5,397 nt of DNA from Limnoraphis robusta CS-951. GTDB lineage: Bacteria > Cyanobacteriota > Cyanobacteriia > Cyanobacteriales > Microcoleaceae. The stretch's first letter is position 1. Each line of letters starts with the position of its first letter. The DNA is taken from NCBI RefSeq assembly GCF_000972705.2, contig NZ_LATL02000094.1, forward strand, positions 14,513 to 19,909. Reading direction: 5' to 3'. The position numbers and the translations under genes were made by a program. The notes under the pieces are model-generated. The model was not told where the DNA came from, ran no database searches, and saw only the letters and a list, made by a program, of their open reading frames with translations. Of this stretch, positions 1 through 5,397 are shown one piece after another.

Positions 1-194
1 ATTTCAAAGGTATGATAATGAAAATTTGTCCAAATCGGCGGATTACAATGTTGGCGGCGTAGAGTTGCTTTAATCGTATAATTAAACGTTACAGGCTGAT
101 GATGAACTTGATTTTCAAGCGAAATTATCCCTTGATAGGGAATCGTTTGGCTGTGTTTAAGAGAGGCTGGATAGTGCCAACGAGAGTCGCTCAT
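1..194 (-). CDS. Unrecognised protein, 3' end cut by window edge
   Basis: An ATG at 192-194 opens a minus-strand frame that stays free of stops for 64 codons to the left edge, so this is the N-terminal part of a longer gene. The visible protein begins MSDSRWHYPASLKHSQTIPY and continues with alternating polar and hydrophobic residues (for example VTFNYTIKATLRR near residues 35-46), which suggests beta strands. It has many His, Gln and Asn and one Cys (about residue 50). There is no signal peptide or membrane segment. The start lies only 6 bases after the queE stop codon, so the two are almost certainly co-transcribed. No Shine-Dalgarno sequence precedes the ATG, so the start is chosen on spacing and frame. 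I do not recognise the family, and its place behind queE does not prove a role in deazaguanine metabolism. Confidence 0.6.
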   Translation of the reverse strand, partial: MSDSRWHYPASLKHSQTIPYQGIISLENQVHHQPVTFNYTIKATLRRQHCNPPIWTNFHYHTFE

Positions 195-200
195 TTTTGA

Positions 201-815
201 TTAGTCTACACCCACATATTTATGTAACTGAAGCGAGAGTCGATAGTAAGGATATTGTTTGAGTAAGTCTAAAACGAGAGGTAAAGTGTAATCGCGTTGC
301 GTCCATTCTGGCTGGAGAAATACAGGAATTTGAGGTTTTTTGGGTAAATATTGAGCATAATATTTTACTTCTAAACCCGTTTCAATCACCAATTTAATTT
401 CGGAAGCTCGTTCCCACATTTGAGCAACAACGGGATACTGAGGACTAATATGTTCTTTCGGGCTTAGTGTTACCCAAACGGATGAAGAAATCGCTTGCCA
501 AAATGACCCAGACGTTTCAATAGAAACCGTGCGATCAGTTGCTTCAATACACTGGACTAAATCGGGAAGTTGAGGATAAATAAACGGTTCACCCCCAGAA
601 ATCACCACTCTTGGCGATCGCAATTCAGCAATTAATTCGTTAAAAGAACGAACATTTCGAGGTAAACCCACACCCCCGTTTGCATAGCCCGTATCACAAT
701 AATGACATCGAACCGGACATCCGGCTAAACGAATAAAATCGACAGGCGTTCCCGCCCAATATCCTTCTCCTTGAATCGTATTTTGAAACGTCTCATGGAT
801 GGCAATTTCATTCAT
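201..815 (-). CDS. queE: 7-carboxy-7-deazaguanine synthase, radical SAM enzyme (QueE)
   Basis: QueE rearranges 6-carboxy-5,6,7,8-tetrahydropterin to 7-carboxy-7-deazaguanine, the step that makes the deazapurine ring on the way to preQ0 and queuosine. It is a cytosolic radical SAM enzyme using SAM, a [4Fe-4S] cluster and Mg2+. With the start chosen here it has 204 residues. Visible motifs in order: [11 protein letters not shown] near the N-terminus (QGEG at 15-18), which contacts the substrate; the cluster motif CPVRCHYC at 33-40 (C33, C37, C40; the CX3CX2C spacing of the superfamily) followed by DT, where Thr is a Mg2+ ligand in characterised QueE; the SAM-binding SGGEP at 73-77; SPKE at 118-121; and the C-terminal SLQLHKYVG. 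Length and architecture are complete. The frame can be extended to a TTG at 839 (8 more residues), but the ATG at 813-815 places the [10 protein letters not shown] start where I expect family members to begin. It follows the SUI1 gene by 33 bases and precedes the orf at 194 by 6. Confidence 0.93.
   Translation of the reverse strand: MNEIAIHETFQNTIQGEGYWAGTPVDFIRLAGCPVRCHYCDTGYANGGVGLPRNVRSFNELIAELRSPRVVISGGEPFIYPQLPDLVQCIEATDRTVSIETSGSFWQAISSSVWVTLSPKEHISPQYPVVAQMWERASEIKLVIETGLEVKYYAQYLPKKPQIPVFLQPEWTQRDYTLPLVLDLLKQYPYYRLSLQLHKYVGVD
614..621. repeat. HIP1 octamer GCGATCGC
   Basis: Exact copy of the highly iterated palindrome common in many cyanobacterial genomes, here inside queE. It supports a cyanobacterial origin. 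Confidence 0.85.
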
Positions 816-848
816 CAACGTTGTCAAACCCTTCTCCAACTCACGATT

Positions 849-1214
849 CTATCTACCACTTATTTTAGCTTTGTATCCCAACTTTGTGAGCATCTCGAGT
901 AACTTTTGAGCGTGATCACCTTGAATTTCAATCGTATCCTCTTTAAGCGTTCCCCCTGAACCGCAGTGAGTTTTAAGCTGTTTGACTAATTTCTCTAAGG
1001 TTTCATTAGAGGTTTGAAACCCAGAAATCACCGTTACGGTTTTTCCTTTTCGTCCTTTGCGAGACGCTTCAATCTTCAAATTTTGTTGAGCTGGGGGTAA
1101 ATCCGGTTTAGCCCTTTCAAGAGCAGCAGAATCAGTATTCTGACCAAATTCTGAATAAATAACGCGATTTTTTGAGGAATTTTGAGCTGAATTAGAGTTT
1201 TGCTTAGATGCCAT
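849..1214 (-). CDS. SUI1/YciH-type translation initiation factor (eIF1-like)
   Basis: This is a bacterial homologue of eIF1/SUI1, a small cytosolic protein. The E. coli homologue YciH is linked to start-site fidelity and to translation control under stress; the cyanobacterial role is not established as far as I know. With the ATG at 1212-1214 the protein has 121 residues. The first ~45 are Ser/Asn/Gln-rich and probably disordered, and include RVIYSEFGQN, typical of the prokaryotic branch. The SUI1 fold occupies about residues 47-119. It has the basic GRKGKTVTV strand at ~54-62, the hallmark CGSGGTLK at 84-91, the IEIQGDH strand, and a last helix and strand ending KLGYKAKISGR. A GTG at 1254-1256 would add 14 residues, but that extension looks unrelated to the family and no ribosome binding site supports either start. 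It is the first gene of the probable SUI1-queE-orf unit. A palindromic repeat lies directly upstream. Confidence 0.9.
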   Translation of the reverse strand: MASKQNSNSAQNSSKNRVIYSEFGQNTDSAALERAKPDLPPAQQNLKIEASRKGRKGKTVTVISGFQTSNETLEKLVKQLKTHCGSGGTLKEDTIEIQGDHAQKLLEMLTKLGYKAKISGR

Positions 1215-1271
1215 ATGTTTTAAAAATGATAATTCAAACTTACTCAGAAAACTCACTCTAGAGGTTTCACA

Positions 1272-1439
1272 TTCCCCCTGATTATTTCATACTATGTCCG
1301 GTTGATTAATTCTGTTATGGGGGTAGTAGGGCGGGTTTATTTAAATTCTTGAACCATCAGACAGAGAGCTGGGCTGAACCCGCCCCTACGCTTGAAGTCA
1401 TTAATTAATCGGACATGAGATAAAACATCAATGGGGGAA
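1272..1439. repeat. Nested imperfect palindrome, MITE-like interspersed repeat
   Basis: Three sets of inverted matches nest around one centre. The outermost is TTCCCCC at 1272-1278 against GGGGGAA at 1433-1439. Next is ATGTCCG...ATTAATT at 1294-1311 against AATTAATCGGACAT at 1403-1416, where the left arm carries four extra bases. Innermost is GTAGGGCGGGTT at 1326-1337 against AACCCGCCCCTAC at 1377-1389, with one extra base on the right. The loop is roughly 1338-1376. Partial identity continues between the blocks, so the arms are about 65 bases each. No ORF is encoded. From memory, GTAGGGGCGGGTT-type palindromes recur between genes in filamentous cyanobacteria; this has not been checked here. 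The element lies between the ends of the pentapeptide and SUI1 genes. In RNA it would form a strong hairpin that could end or attenuate transcription. Confidence 0.7.
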
Positions 1440-1458
1440 ACGATTAAACCTGCTAACA

Positions 1459-2052
1459 TTAGTAAATCGCAGCGTTTACCCGACTCTTGCTATTTGCCTC
1501 TTCTAAAATAGCACCCTGCTGTTTGAGCGAACTCGCCACATCAAATGCTAAACCCATTGCTTTGATAAAAACCGCATCATGCACGATAGCGCCCATTAAA
1601 TTTGTTCCTTTAAGATTTGCGCCTTTGAGATTGGCATGAGCGAGAGTCGCGTTAACAAGTTCCGCCTTTAAAAGCGTCGATTGACTCAAATCAGCATAAC
1701 TCAAATTCGCACCTGTTAAAATTGCACCACTTAAGTCAGCACCATGCAAGTCAGCGCCACTCAAGTCTGCGCCCGTCAGATCCGCTCGGGTGAGGTTAGC
1801 GCCGCTGAGGTTCGCGCCACTGAGGTTCGCGCAATACAAATTCGCTCCGATCAAATTGGCGTTAAACAGACTCACGCCTAACAAGTTGGCGCGAAATAAG
1901 TTAGCACGGAATAAGTTAGCACGGAATAAGCTAGAACCACTGAGGTTAGCGTTACTGAGTTCAGCTCGAAATAAGTCAGCATCGCGAAAATTTCGTTCTC
2001 CTGACGCATAGCGGGCTAAAAGTTCGTCACTATTCATTGTTTGTGTCTTCAT
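1459..2052 (-). CDS. Pentapeptide repeat protein
   Basis: The protein has 197 residues and is built almost wholly of A(D/N)LXX pentapeptides. These fold as a right-handed quadrilateral beta-helix. Counting from residue 25, an unbroken register of about 27 pentapeptides runs to residue ~159, close to seven coils. The central Leu is replaced by Ile or Val only near the end (AILTG, AIVHD). The N-terminal stretch ELLARYASGERNFRDADL (10-27) is the cap common in cyanobacterial members. The C-terminal ~38 residues have no repeats and look helical (VASSLKQQGAILEEA). There is no signal peptide or membrane segment, so it is probably cytosolic. Family functions vary (the MfpA/Qnr type mimics DNA at gyrase; most cyanobacterial members are uncharacterised), so no specific role is assigned. 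The ATG at 2050-2052 is used; an ATG five codons in is also possible. It stands alone, 213 bases downstream of nadB and followed by the palindrome. Confidence 0.9.
   Translation of the reverse strand: MKTQTMNSDELLARYASGERNFRDADLFRAELSNANLSGSSLFRANLFRANLFRANLLGVSLFNANLIGANLYCANLSGANLSGANLTRADLTGADLSGADLHGADLSGAILTGANLSYADLSQSTLLKAELVNATLAHANLKGANLKGTNLMGAIVHDAVFIKAMGLAFDVASSLKQQGAILEEANSKSRVNAAIY
1894..1936. repeat. 15-base tandem repeat inside the pentapeptide gene
   Basis: The unit AATAAGTTAGCACGG occurs exactly at 1895-1909 and 1910-1924. A third, diverged copy starts at 1925 (AATAAGCTAG). Each unit is five codons, encoding the protein run FRANL-FRANL-FRANL (residues ~43-53). Exact identity at synonymous positions, while neighbouring repeats differ, points to recent copying by slippage or unequal recombination. 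Confidence 0.8.
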
Positions 2053-2125
2053 GTTTGAGAGTCTATCTATTTCAATTTTGCAGCATTTAACCTGTACAAA
2101 ATAGCCAAGCCGCTAAATGCCCAAC

Positions 2126-2131
2126 AGTATA
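2126..2131 (-). promoter_or_regulatory. Possible -10 element for the pentapeptide repeat gene
   Basis: On the minus strand the 213-base gap upstream of the pentapeptide gene holds TATACT, one mismatch from TATAAT, about 75 bases before the ATG. This would give a leader of roughly 66 bases. No good -35 hexamer sits 16-18 bases further up, so the call is weak. The rest of the gap (2053-2265) shows only short features: an 8-base direct repeat TGATCAAC at 2183-2190 and 2217-2224, and a small bulged stem at 2175-2193. No small ORF is evident there. Confidence 0.25.
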
Positions 2132-2265
2132 ACATTACCGAAAACGATAATCGGCATCAAAAACCGACATTTTTGAGGGGTTTGATCAACCTCTATAACT
2201 ACATTCTAAGTGATTGTGATCAACTTGAGCGGCTTAACTGAATGATTGATAATTTTTAGTATTTG

Positions 2266-3966
2266 TTAACAACTCGTTGGAGATTTCCAGGTTTGATTTT
2301 GCTGGACTAAAGTATGAGCTTGCCAGCTTGAATCAATTTGCGGATAATCTTGACGATAATGACCCCCTCGACTTTCTTTTCGGAAAGCAGCACTTCTGAG
2401 AATCAAATATCCAATATCAAGCAAGTTACAAGTTTCTCCCCAAATTCTCAAATGAATCGGATCAATTGTTGTCTTTTCAAACTTGATTATTTGTCCAGGT
2501 TCAAGAGTTAATAACGCTTTGCTCACGCTTAAGTTGAGGAAAAGATGACGCCAAGCTTCAACTTGAGTAATCGCTTCATCTAACATTTGTTGATCTCGGC
2601 AGATTCCTGCACTTTGCCAGACTAAATCCGGTAACTGTATTCTAATACTTTTAATTTGATCATAGTCTTCCAGCCAGTTTAAAGGAGTGGAAAATTCCAG
2701 GTTTTCTTCAGGAACGAGTAAATCAAAAGCTGTTGAGCGATCGCCATTCAGGTGAGTCATTTGAGCGCCATAAACCAAACATTCTAACAGAGAATTACTC
2801 GCCAACCGATTAGCCCCATGTACACCCGTGCTAGCCGTTTCACCCACTGCATACAAACCCGGAATAGAAGTTTGATTGTTCAAATCTGTGACAATTCCTC
2901 CCATCCAATAATGAGCCGCAGGAGAAACCGGAATCGGTTCATCAAACAGATTAATTCCCCACTGTTGACAAACTTGAATAATATTTGGAAATCGAGAGCG
3001 AATTTTTTCGGGAGGAATCGGACGTAAATCTAACCAAACATTTTCACTTTGCGCCCCAGGAATTGAGCGCATTTTCTGTAAGTGATTAAAAATCGCTCGA
3101 CTGACAATATCTCTCGGGGCGAGTTCTCCGTCTGGGTGATAATCAAAAGCAAACCGTTTTCCTTGATCATCGATTAAATGAGCGCCTTCTCCGCGAACCG
3201 CTTCACTAATTAGAAATCGAGGCGCACCTGATATTTTTAAAGCAGTCGGATGAAACTGAAAAAACTCTAAATCCCGCAGTAACGCACCTGAGCGCCAAGC
3301 CATCGCCACTCCATCACCCGTACTCACACTGGGATTGGTGGTTTGAGAAAAAACTTGTCCACCGCCGCCCGTTGCTAAAACCACTGCTGATGCTCGTATC
3401 CACCGCACTTGGTTATCATAGATGACACTAATCCCTTGACAATGTTGCGTTTGGGGATTTAGCCACAACTTTAAGGCAAAAGCCGGACAAACAAGCTGAA
3501 TATTTGGGCGTTCGAGAACTTTAGCCCCTAAAATGCTGACAACCGCTCGACCTGTTGTATCGGCGGCATGAAGCACACGATGACGAGAATGGGCTGCTTC
3601 CAGGGTCAAAGCTAAATTCTGTTGGTGTCGGTCAAACACAACGCCCATGTCTACCAAGCGATGAATACATTCGGGGGCTTGAGAAACCAAAAATTCAACC
3701 GCCGACCGTTCACACAGACCTGCTCCTGCTTTCAAGGTATCCTCTAAATGAAGGTCAGGAGAATCATCAGAAGAAATGGCGGCGGCGATTCCTCCCTGCG
3801 CCCAATCACTAGCAGAAAGGGAAAGGATGTCTTTATTCACCAAACCCACCTTGAAATGGGTCGGTAAACACAAGGCAGCATATAAACCTGCGGCTCCCGC
3901 TCCAATAACCAACACATCAAAATAGTCGGGTATGTTGGCAGCAGGTAAGGGGTCAAAATGGGTCAT
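2266..3966 (-). CDS. nadB: L-aspartate oxidase (NadB)
   Basis: NadB is a cytosolic FAD enzyme that oxidises L-aspartate to iminoaspartate, which NadA condenses with dihydroxyacetone phosphate to quinolinate in de novo NAD synthesis. Electrons go to O2 (giving H2O2) or fumarate. The 566-residue protein is slightly longer than the ~540 of E. coli. Seen in order: the dinucleotide fold DVLVIGAGAAGLYAA at 17-31; SASDWAQGGIAA at 51-62; EAAHSRHRVLHAADTTGR at 123-140; VVLATGGGGQ at 195-204; FHPTAL at 238-243; SEAVRGEGAHL at 254-264; APRDIVSRAI at 283-292, whose Arg belongs to the active site; PAAHYWMGGI at 349-358; the second FAD segment GLYAVGET...GANRLASNSLLECLVYG at 370-400; and the C-terminal helical domain ending RKESRGGHYRQDYP at 529-541. 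The SRGGHYR ending and HGANRLASNSLLE favour NadB over succinate dehydrogenase flavoproteins. The ATG at 3964-3966 has no clear ribosome binding site. nadA is not in the window. Confidence 0.96.
   Translation of the reverse strand: MTHFDPLPAANIPDYFDVLVIGAGAAGLYAALCLPTHFKVGLVNKDILSLSASDWAQGGIAAAISSDDSPDLHLEDTLKAGAGLCERSAVEFLVSQAPECIHRLVDMGVVFDRHQQNLALTLEAAHSRHRVLHAADTTGRAVVSILGAKVLERPNIQLVCPAFALKLWLNPQTQHCQGISVIYDNQVRWIRASAVVLATGGGGQVFSQTTNPSVSTGDGVAMAWRSGALLRDLEFFQFHPTALKISGAPRFLISEAVRGEGAHLIDDQGKRFAFDYHPDGELAPRDIVSRAIFNHLQKMRSIPGAQSENVWLDLRPIPPEKIRSRFPNIIQVCQQWGINLFDEPIPVSPAAHYWMGGIVTDLNNQTSIPGLYAVGETASTGVHGANRLASNSLLECLVYGAQMTHLNGDRSTAFDLLVPEENLEFSTPLNWLEDYDQIKSIRIQLPDLVWQSAGICRDQQMLDEAITQVEAWRHLFLNLSVSKALLTLEPGQIIKFEKTTIDPIHLRIWGETCNLLDIGYLILRSAAFRKESRGGHYRQDYPQIDSSWQAHTLVQQNQTWKSPTSC
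2737..2744. repeat. HIP1 octamer GCGATCGC
   Basis: Second exact copy of the cyanobacterial HIP1 palindrome, here inside nadB. Near-copies such as GAGCGATCAG at 4081-4090 are not counted. Confidence 0.85.
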
Positions 3967-4011
3967 GGATTCAAATTCAGGGTCACGGTAAGGGATCGGT
4001 TTTGACGAGAG

Positions 4012-4038
4012 ATTGTAACTATGAGCGGATATTGTCTA
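4012..4038 (-). promoter_or_regulatory. Possible nadB promoter
   Basis: On the minus strand TAGACA (plus-strand 4033-4038; one mismatch to TTGACA) is followed after 15 bases by TACAAT (4012-4017; one mismatch to TATAAT). Transcription would start near 4005, giving a leader of about 38 bases. Both hexamers are good, but the spacer is shorter than the usual 16-18, so confidence is limited. The rest of the 156-base psbU-nadB gap holds two short perfect palindromes (TTCGCGAA at 4048-4055 and CTGAAATTTCAG at 4106-4117) and no T-tailed terminator for psbU. Confidence 0.35.
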
Positions 4039-4122
4039 ACCACACGTTTCGCGAACGAATTGCAATCAATCATAACAATCGAGCGATCAGACCGGACACC
4101 TGAATCTGAAATTTCAGTTTGT

Positions 4123-4551
4123 CTAGTCGTAGGTTCCGGTGTTTAAGCGGAAATCTCCTTCCTGTAGAACAGAAGTCACTGGAGTGACTGTAAATTCATC
4201 TAAATAACTTTCCAGGATTTGCTTTTGACGCTCTGTTAATCCCTCCATATTCAGGACATCCTCAACCGAATCAAACGGAGCTTGATCGATAATCATTTTG
4301 GCGAGAGTGGGATACATCCCCCGGAATTGTCTAAATTGTCGAATCGAACCATTGTTGAGATCGATCTTCTCTCCAAATTCGCCTAACTTTTCGTCAGCCC
4401 GATTTCTTCGTTCTTCAACTGCCAAAATTGGGGACACAATAGGTAGCTGAGTCAGACTCAAGTTTGCAGCATCAGCATTCTCCTGTCCAACCCATCCCAG
4501 ACAACTTATTAATAAACCCACTAGGACTAACAAACGACCTAATCGTTTCAT
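4123..4551 (-). CDS. psbU: Photosystem II extrinsic 12 kDa protein PsbU precursor
   Basis: PsbU binds the lumenal face of photosystem II, stabilises the oxygen-evolving Mn4CaO5 cluster together with PsbO and PsbV, and aids heat and light tolerance. With the ATG at 4549-4551 the precursor has 142 residues. The signal peptide is MKRLGRLL (basic start), a hydrophobic core to ~20, then NADA-A, with cleavage likely after residue 28, which delivers it to the thylakoid lumen. The mature part carries the PsbU signature: KIDLNN at 62-67, [10 protein letters not shown] at 76-85, [14 protein letters not shown] at 97-110 and FTVT at 120-123, forming helix-hairpin-helix folds. The frame extends to an ATG at 4623, but the ATG at 4551 has GGAG 10 bases upstream and starts a proper signal peptide, so it is preferred. 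The C-terminus ([11 protein letters not shown]) differs somewhat from the GDRYNNG-x-Y ending I recall in other species. It has its own leader, separate from the gene upstream. Confidence 0.95.
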   Translation of the reverse strand: MKRLGRLLVLVGLLISCLGWVGQENADAANLSLTQLPIVSPILAVEERRNRADEKLGEFGEKIDLNNGSIRQFRQFRGMYPTLAKMIIDQAPFDSVEDVLNMEGLTERQKQILESYLDEFTVTPVTSVLQEGDFRLNTGTYD

Positions 4552-4561
4552 TGAGACTTTT

Positions 4562-4565
4562 CTCC
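4562..4565 (-). promoter_or_regulatory. psbU ribosome binding site
   Basis: GGAG (within GGGAGAAAAG on the minus strand) lies 10 bases before the ATG at 4549-4551. It is the clearest Shine-Dalgarno sequence in the window, and it decides the psbU start against the longer frame to 4623. Confidence 0.6.
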
Positions 4566-4635
4566 CAACTGATCTAAACAGCATTGACAAGTATCTCGTG
4601 ACAAACTCCACGCCGATTGGCAATGGATCTATTCC

Positions 4636-4664
4636 AGGTGATTGCAGTCACCTTCATGCAGTCA
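4636..4664 (-). promoter_or_regulatory. psbU upstream stem-loop with direct repeat
   Basis: AGGTGA at 4636-4641 and TCACCT at 4648-4653 form a perfect 6-base stem with a 6-base loop. The minus-strand octamer TGACTGCA occurs twice, at 4643-4650 (overlapping the stem) and 4657-4664, 14 bases apart. This block is about 85-115 bases before the psbU ATG. It could be a leader hairpin or an operator, depending on where transcription starts. A TATATT (4683-4688, minus strand) lies just upstream and is a possible -10, but it lacks a convincing -35. If it is used, the stem-loop would be inside the mRNA leader. Confidence 0.35.
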
Positions 4665-4733
4665 TTACTCTACTGCTATGGTAATATACCGCACTCTTGA
4701 CACCATGAACACCTGTTGGGGTTGCTGTCCGAT

Positions 4734-4749
4734 AAAAAACCGTTTTTTT
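4734..4749 (-). terminator. Weak terminator-like A/T hairpin after the BLIP-like gene
   Basis: On the plus strand A6-CCG-T7 forms a 6-base all-A/T stem. Read on the minus strand it is A7-CGG-T6, ending in a T run 17 bases past the stop of the gene at 4766. The T run fits a Rho-independent terminator, but a stem with no G-C pairs is weak, so it may act poorly or not at all. Confidence 0.3.
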
Positions 4750-4765
4750 GAGGTTCGACTTGTGA

Positions 4766-5397
4766 CTAATATCTCAATCCGACACCTAAACCTAAACCGT
4801 AAATTTTTGTGACTTTATCTTCGGTATTGAAAACCACCTTGATTCCGGTTCCATCAGGATTCATCCATTCATAGGACGTTTTAAAATTTTCGTCTCCATC
4901 CGGGTTAAAATTTGGATTAAGTTTTCCCTCTGTTCCCATGACCGTTTTCACTTCCTCTATGGTCATTCCCATTTGCAATTGGTAATACTGTTGACGTGTG
5001 GCTAGTGTTGGCCCTTCGGGAGTGCGGGACGGTATCGGATTTCCCCCCATCGTATATTCATCTAAATTACGAGTCACAATTGAACGAACTCGATTATTGC
5101 CATCAAAAGTAACAATAATACCAGAGTTGTTAGGGTTTAGCCAATGATACCGAGTTTGTGAGGGATTCGGACTAGAGTTATATAAGTCTTGATCCGATTT
5201 TCCCTCGGAACCCATGACGGTTTTGACTTCCTCATAGCTCATGCCGATTTTGAGTTTATTGTAATAATCAATCGTAATCGGACTCTGTGATAAATTTTGC
5301 AGTCGATTATCTTCGGTTCTCGATAAATTATTATGAAGGGGAGGCATCAAATTGTATGAACCGAGGTTGATGACTTTGTTTTCAGCACTAAATACAA
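4766..5397 (-). CDS. Tandem BLIP/BamE-like repeat protein, 5' end cut by window edge
   Basis: The reading frame has no stop between the window edge and 5350, so the ATG at 5345-5347 and the TTG at 5348-5350 are probably internal. The visible part has 209 residues. Two full repeats can be aligned. In edge-based numbering, repeat B has GMSYEEVKTVMGSEGK from residue 51, YHWLNP at 83 and GIIVTF at ~92-97. Repeat C has GMTIEEVKTVMGTEGK from 143, YEWMNP at 175 and GIKVVF at ~184-189. The spacing is 92 residues. The first visible residues, VFSAENKV, match the last strand of the same unit, so at least one more repeat lies outside. The order (GM(S/T)xEEV helix, G-x-x-G-K, aromatic-W-xNP, V-x-F-x-x-x-x-KV) resembles BLIP (beta-lactamase inhibitory protein) and the BamE/SmpA fold. 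Linkers are Pro/Thr/Asn-rich, suggesting an exported protein, but the N-terminus is not visible. Substrate or partner is unknown. Confidence 0.8.
   Translation of the reverse strand, partial: VFSAENKVINLGSYNLMPPLHNNLSRTEDNRLQNLSQSPITIDYYNKLKIGMSYEEVKTVMGSEGKSDQDLYNSSPNPSQTRYHWLNPNNSGIIVTFDGNNRVRSIVTRNLDEYTMGGNPIPSRTPEGPTLATRQQYYQLQMGMTIEEVKTVMGTEGKLNPNFNPDGDENFKTSYEWMNPDGTGIKVVFNTEDKVTKIYGLGLGVGLRY

Noticed and set aside
1790..2011. Plus-strand ORF of 73 codons opposite the pentapeptide gene
   Set aside because: Its Arg/Leu/Ala-rich periodic sequence (RLAPLRFAPLRF) is the mirror of the 15-base repeats on the minus strand. It has no ribosome binding site and no independent family features.
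2175..2193. Stem GAGGGGTT / AACCTC as a nadB terminator
   Set aside because: The stem has a two-base bulge. On the minus strand it is followed by A rather than T residues, so it does not fit a Rho-independent terminator.
2818..3027. Plus-strand ORF of 69 codons inside nadB
   Set aside because: It lies opposite conserved NadB active-site and FAD segments, and its composition is rich in Arg, Asn and Ser with no motif. It is a shadow frame.
3555..3812. Plus-strand ORF of 85 codons inside nadB
   Set aside because: It is antisense to the conserved N-terminal part of NadB and has no recognisable domain or start signal.
4048..4055. TTCGCGAA palindrome upstream of nadB as an operator
   Set aside because: It is a single short palindrome without a second copy or known regulator match, so it is not called.
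4106..4117. Perfect palindrome CTGAAATTTCAG just after the psbU stop
   Set aside because: It would fold only as a 4-base stem with an AATT loop and has no T tract after it. A 12-base palindrome of this composition can occur by chance.
1..5397. CRISPR arrays, tRNA or rRNA genes, transposase genes
   Set aside because: I see no regularly spaced repeats, no cloverleaf with a CCA-type end or T-loop consensus, and no transposase motifs in any frame. The only repeats are those listed.

Overview
The window looks like chromosomal DNA from a cyanobacterium, probably a filamentous one. It encodes PsbU, an extrinsic photosystem II protein found in cyanobacteria and red algae. It has two exact copies of the cyanobacterial HIP1 octamer GCGATCGC, a cyanobacterial-style pentapeptide repeat protein, and an interspersed palindrome built on a GTAGGGGCGGGTT-type core that I associate with filamentous cyanobacterial genomes. 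The genus is not determinable by eye; an Oscillatoriales-like host is only a guess.

Every gene I can support lies on the minus strand, so transcription runs from high to low coordinates. In that order they are: (1) a protein with tandem BLIP/BamE-like repeats, cut by the right edge (4766-5397); (2) psbU, with a structured leader (4123-4551); (3) nadB, L-aspartate oxidase (2266-3966); (4) a pentapeptide repeat protein (1459-2052); (5) a SUI1/YciH translation factor (849-1214); (6) queE, 7-carboxy-7-deazaguanine synthase (201-815); (7) an unrecognised ORF cut by the left edge (1-194).

The window splits into likely transcription units. The left unit is SUI1-queE-orf, with gaps of 33 and 6 bases. 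It joins a translation-initiation factor to a 7-deazaguanine (queuosine-type tRNA modification) enzyme. A nested palindromic repeat (about 1272-1439) separates it from the pentapeptide gene. The pentapeptide gene, nadB, psbU and the right-edge gene are each separated by about 150-215 bases and probably have their own promoters. These are mostly housekeeping functions (NAD synthesis, PSII, tRNA modification) plus two repeat proteins of unknown role. No gap without a gene exceeds 300 bases.

Three starts were moved inward from the longest reading frame: queE, SUI1 and psbU. The two edge genes have no in-frame stop before the window boundary and are therefore partial. I see no convincing new defence or mobile system. 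The least-described items are the tandem BLIP-like protein, the partial orf after queE, the nested palindrome and the psbU leader.
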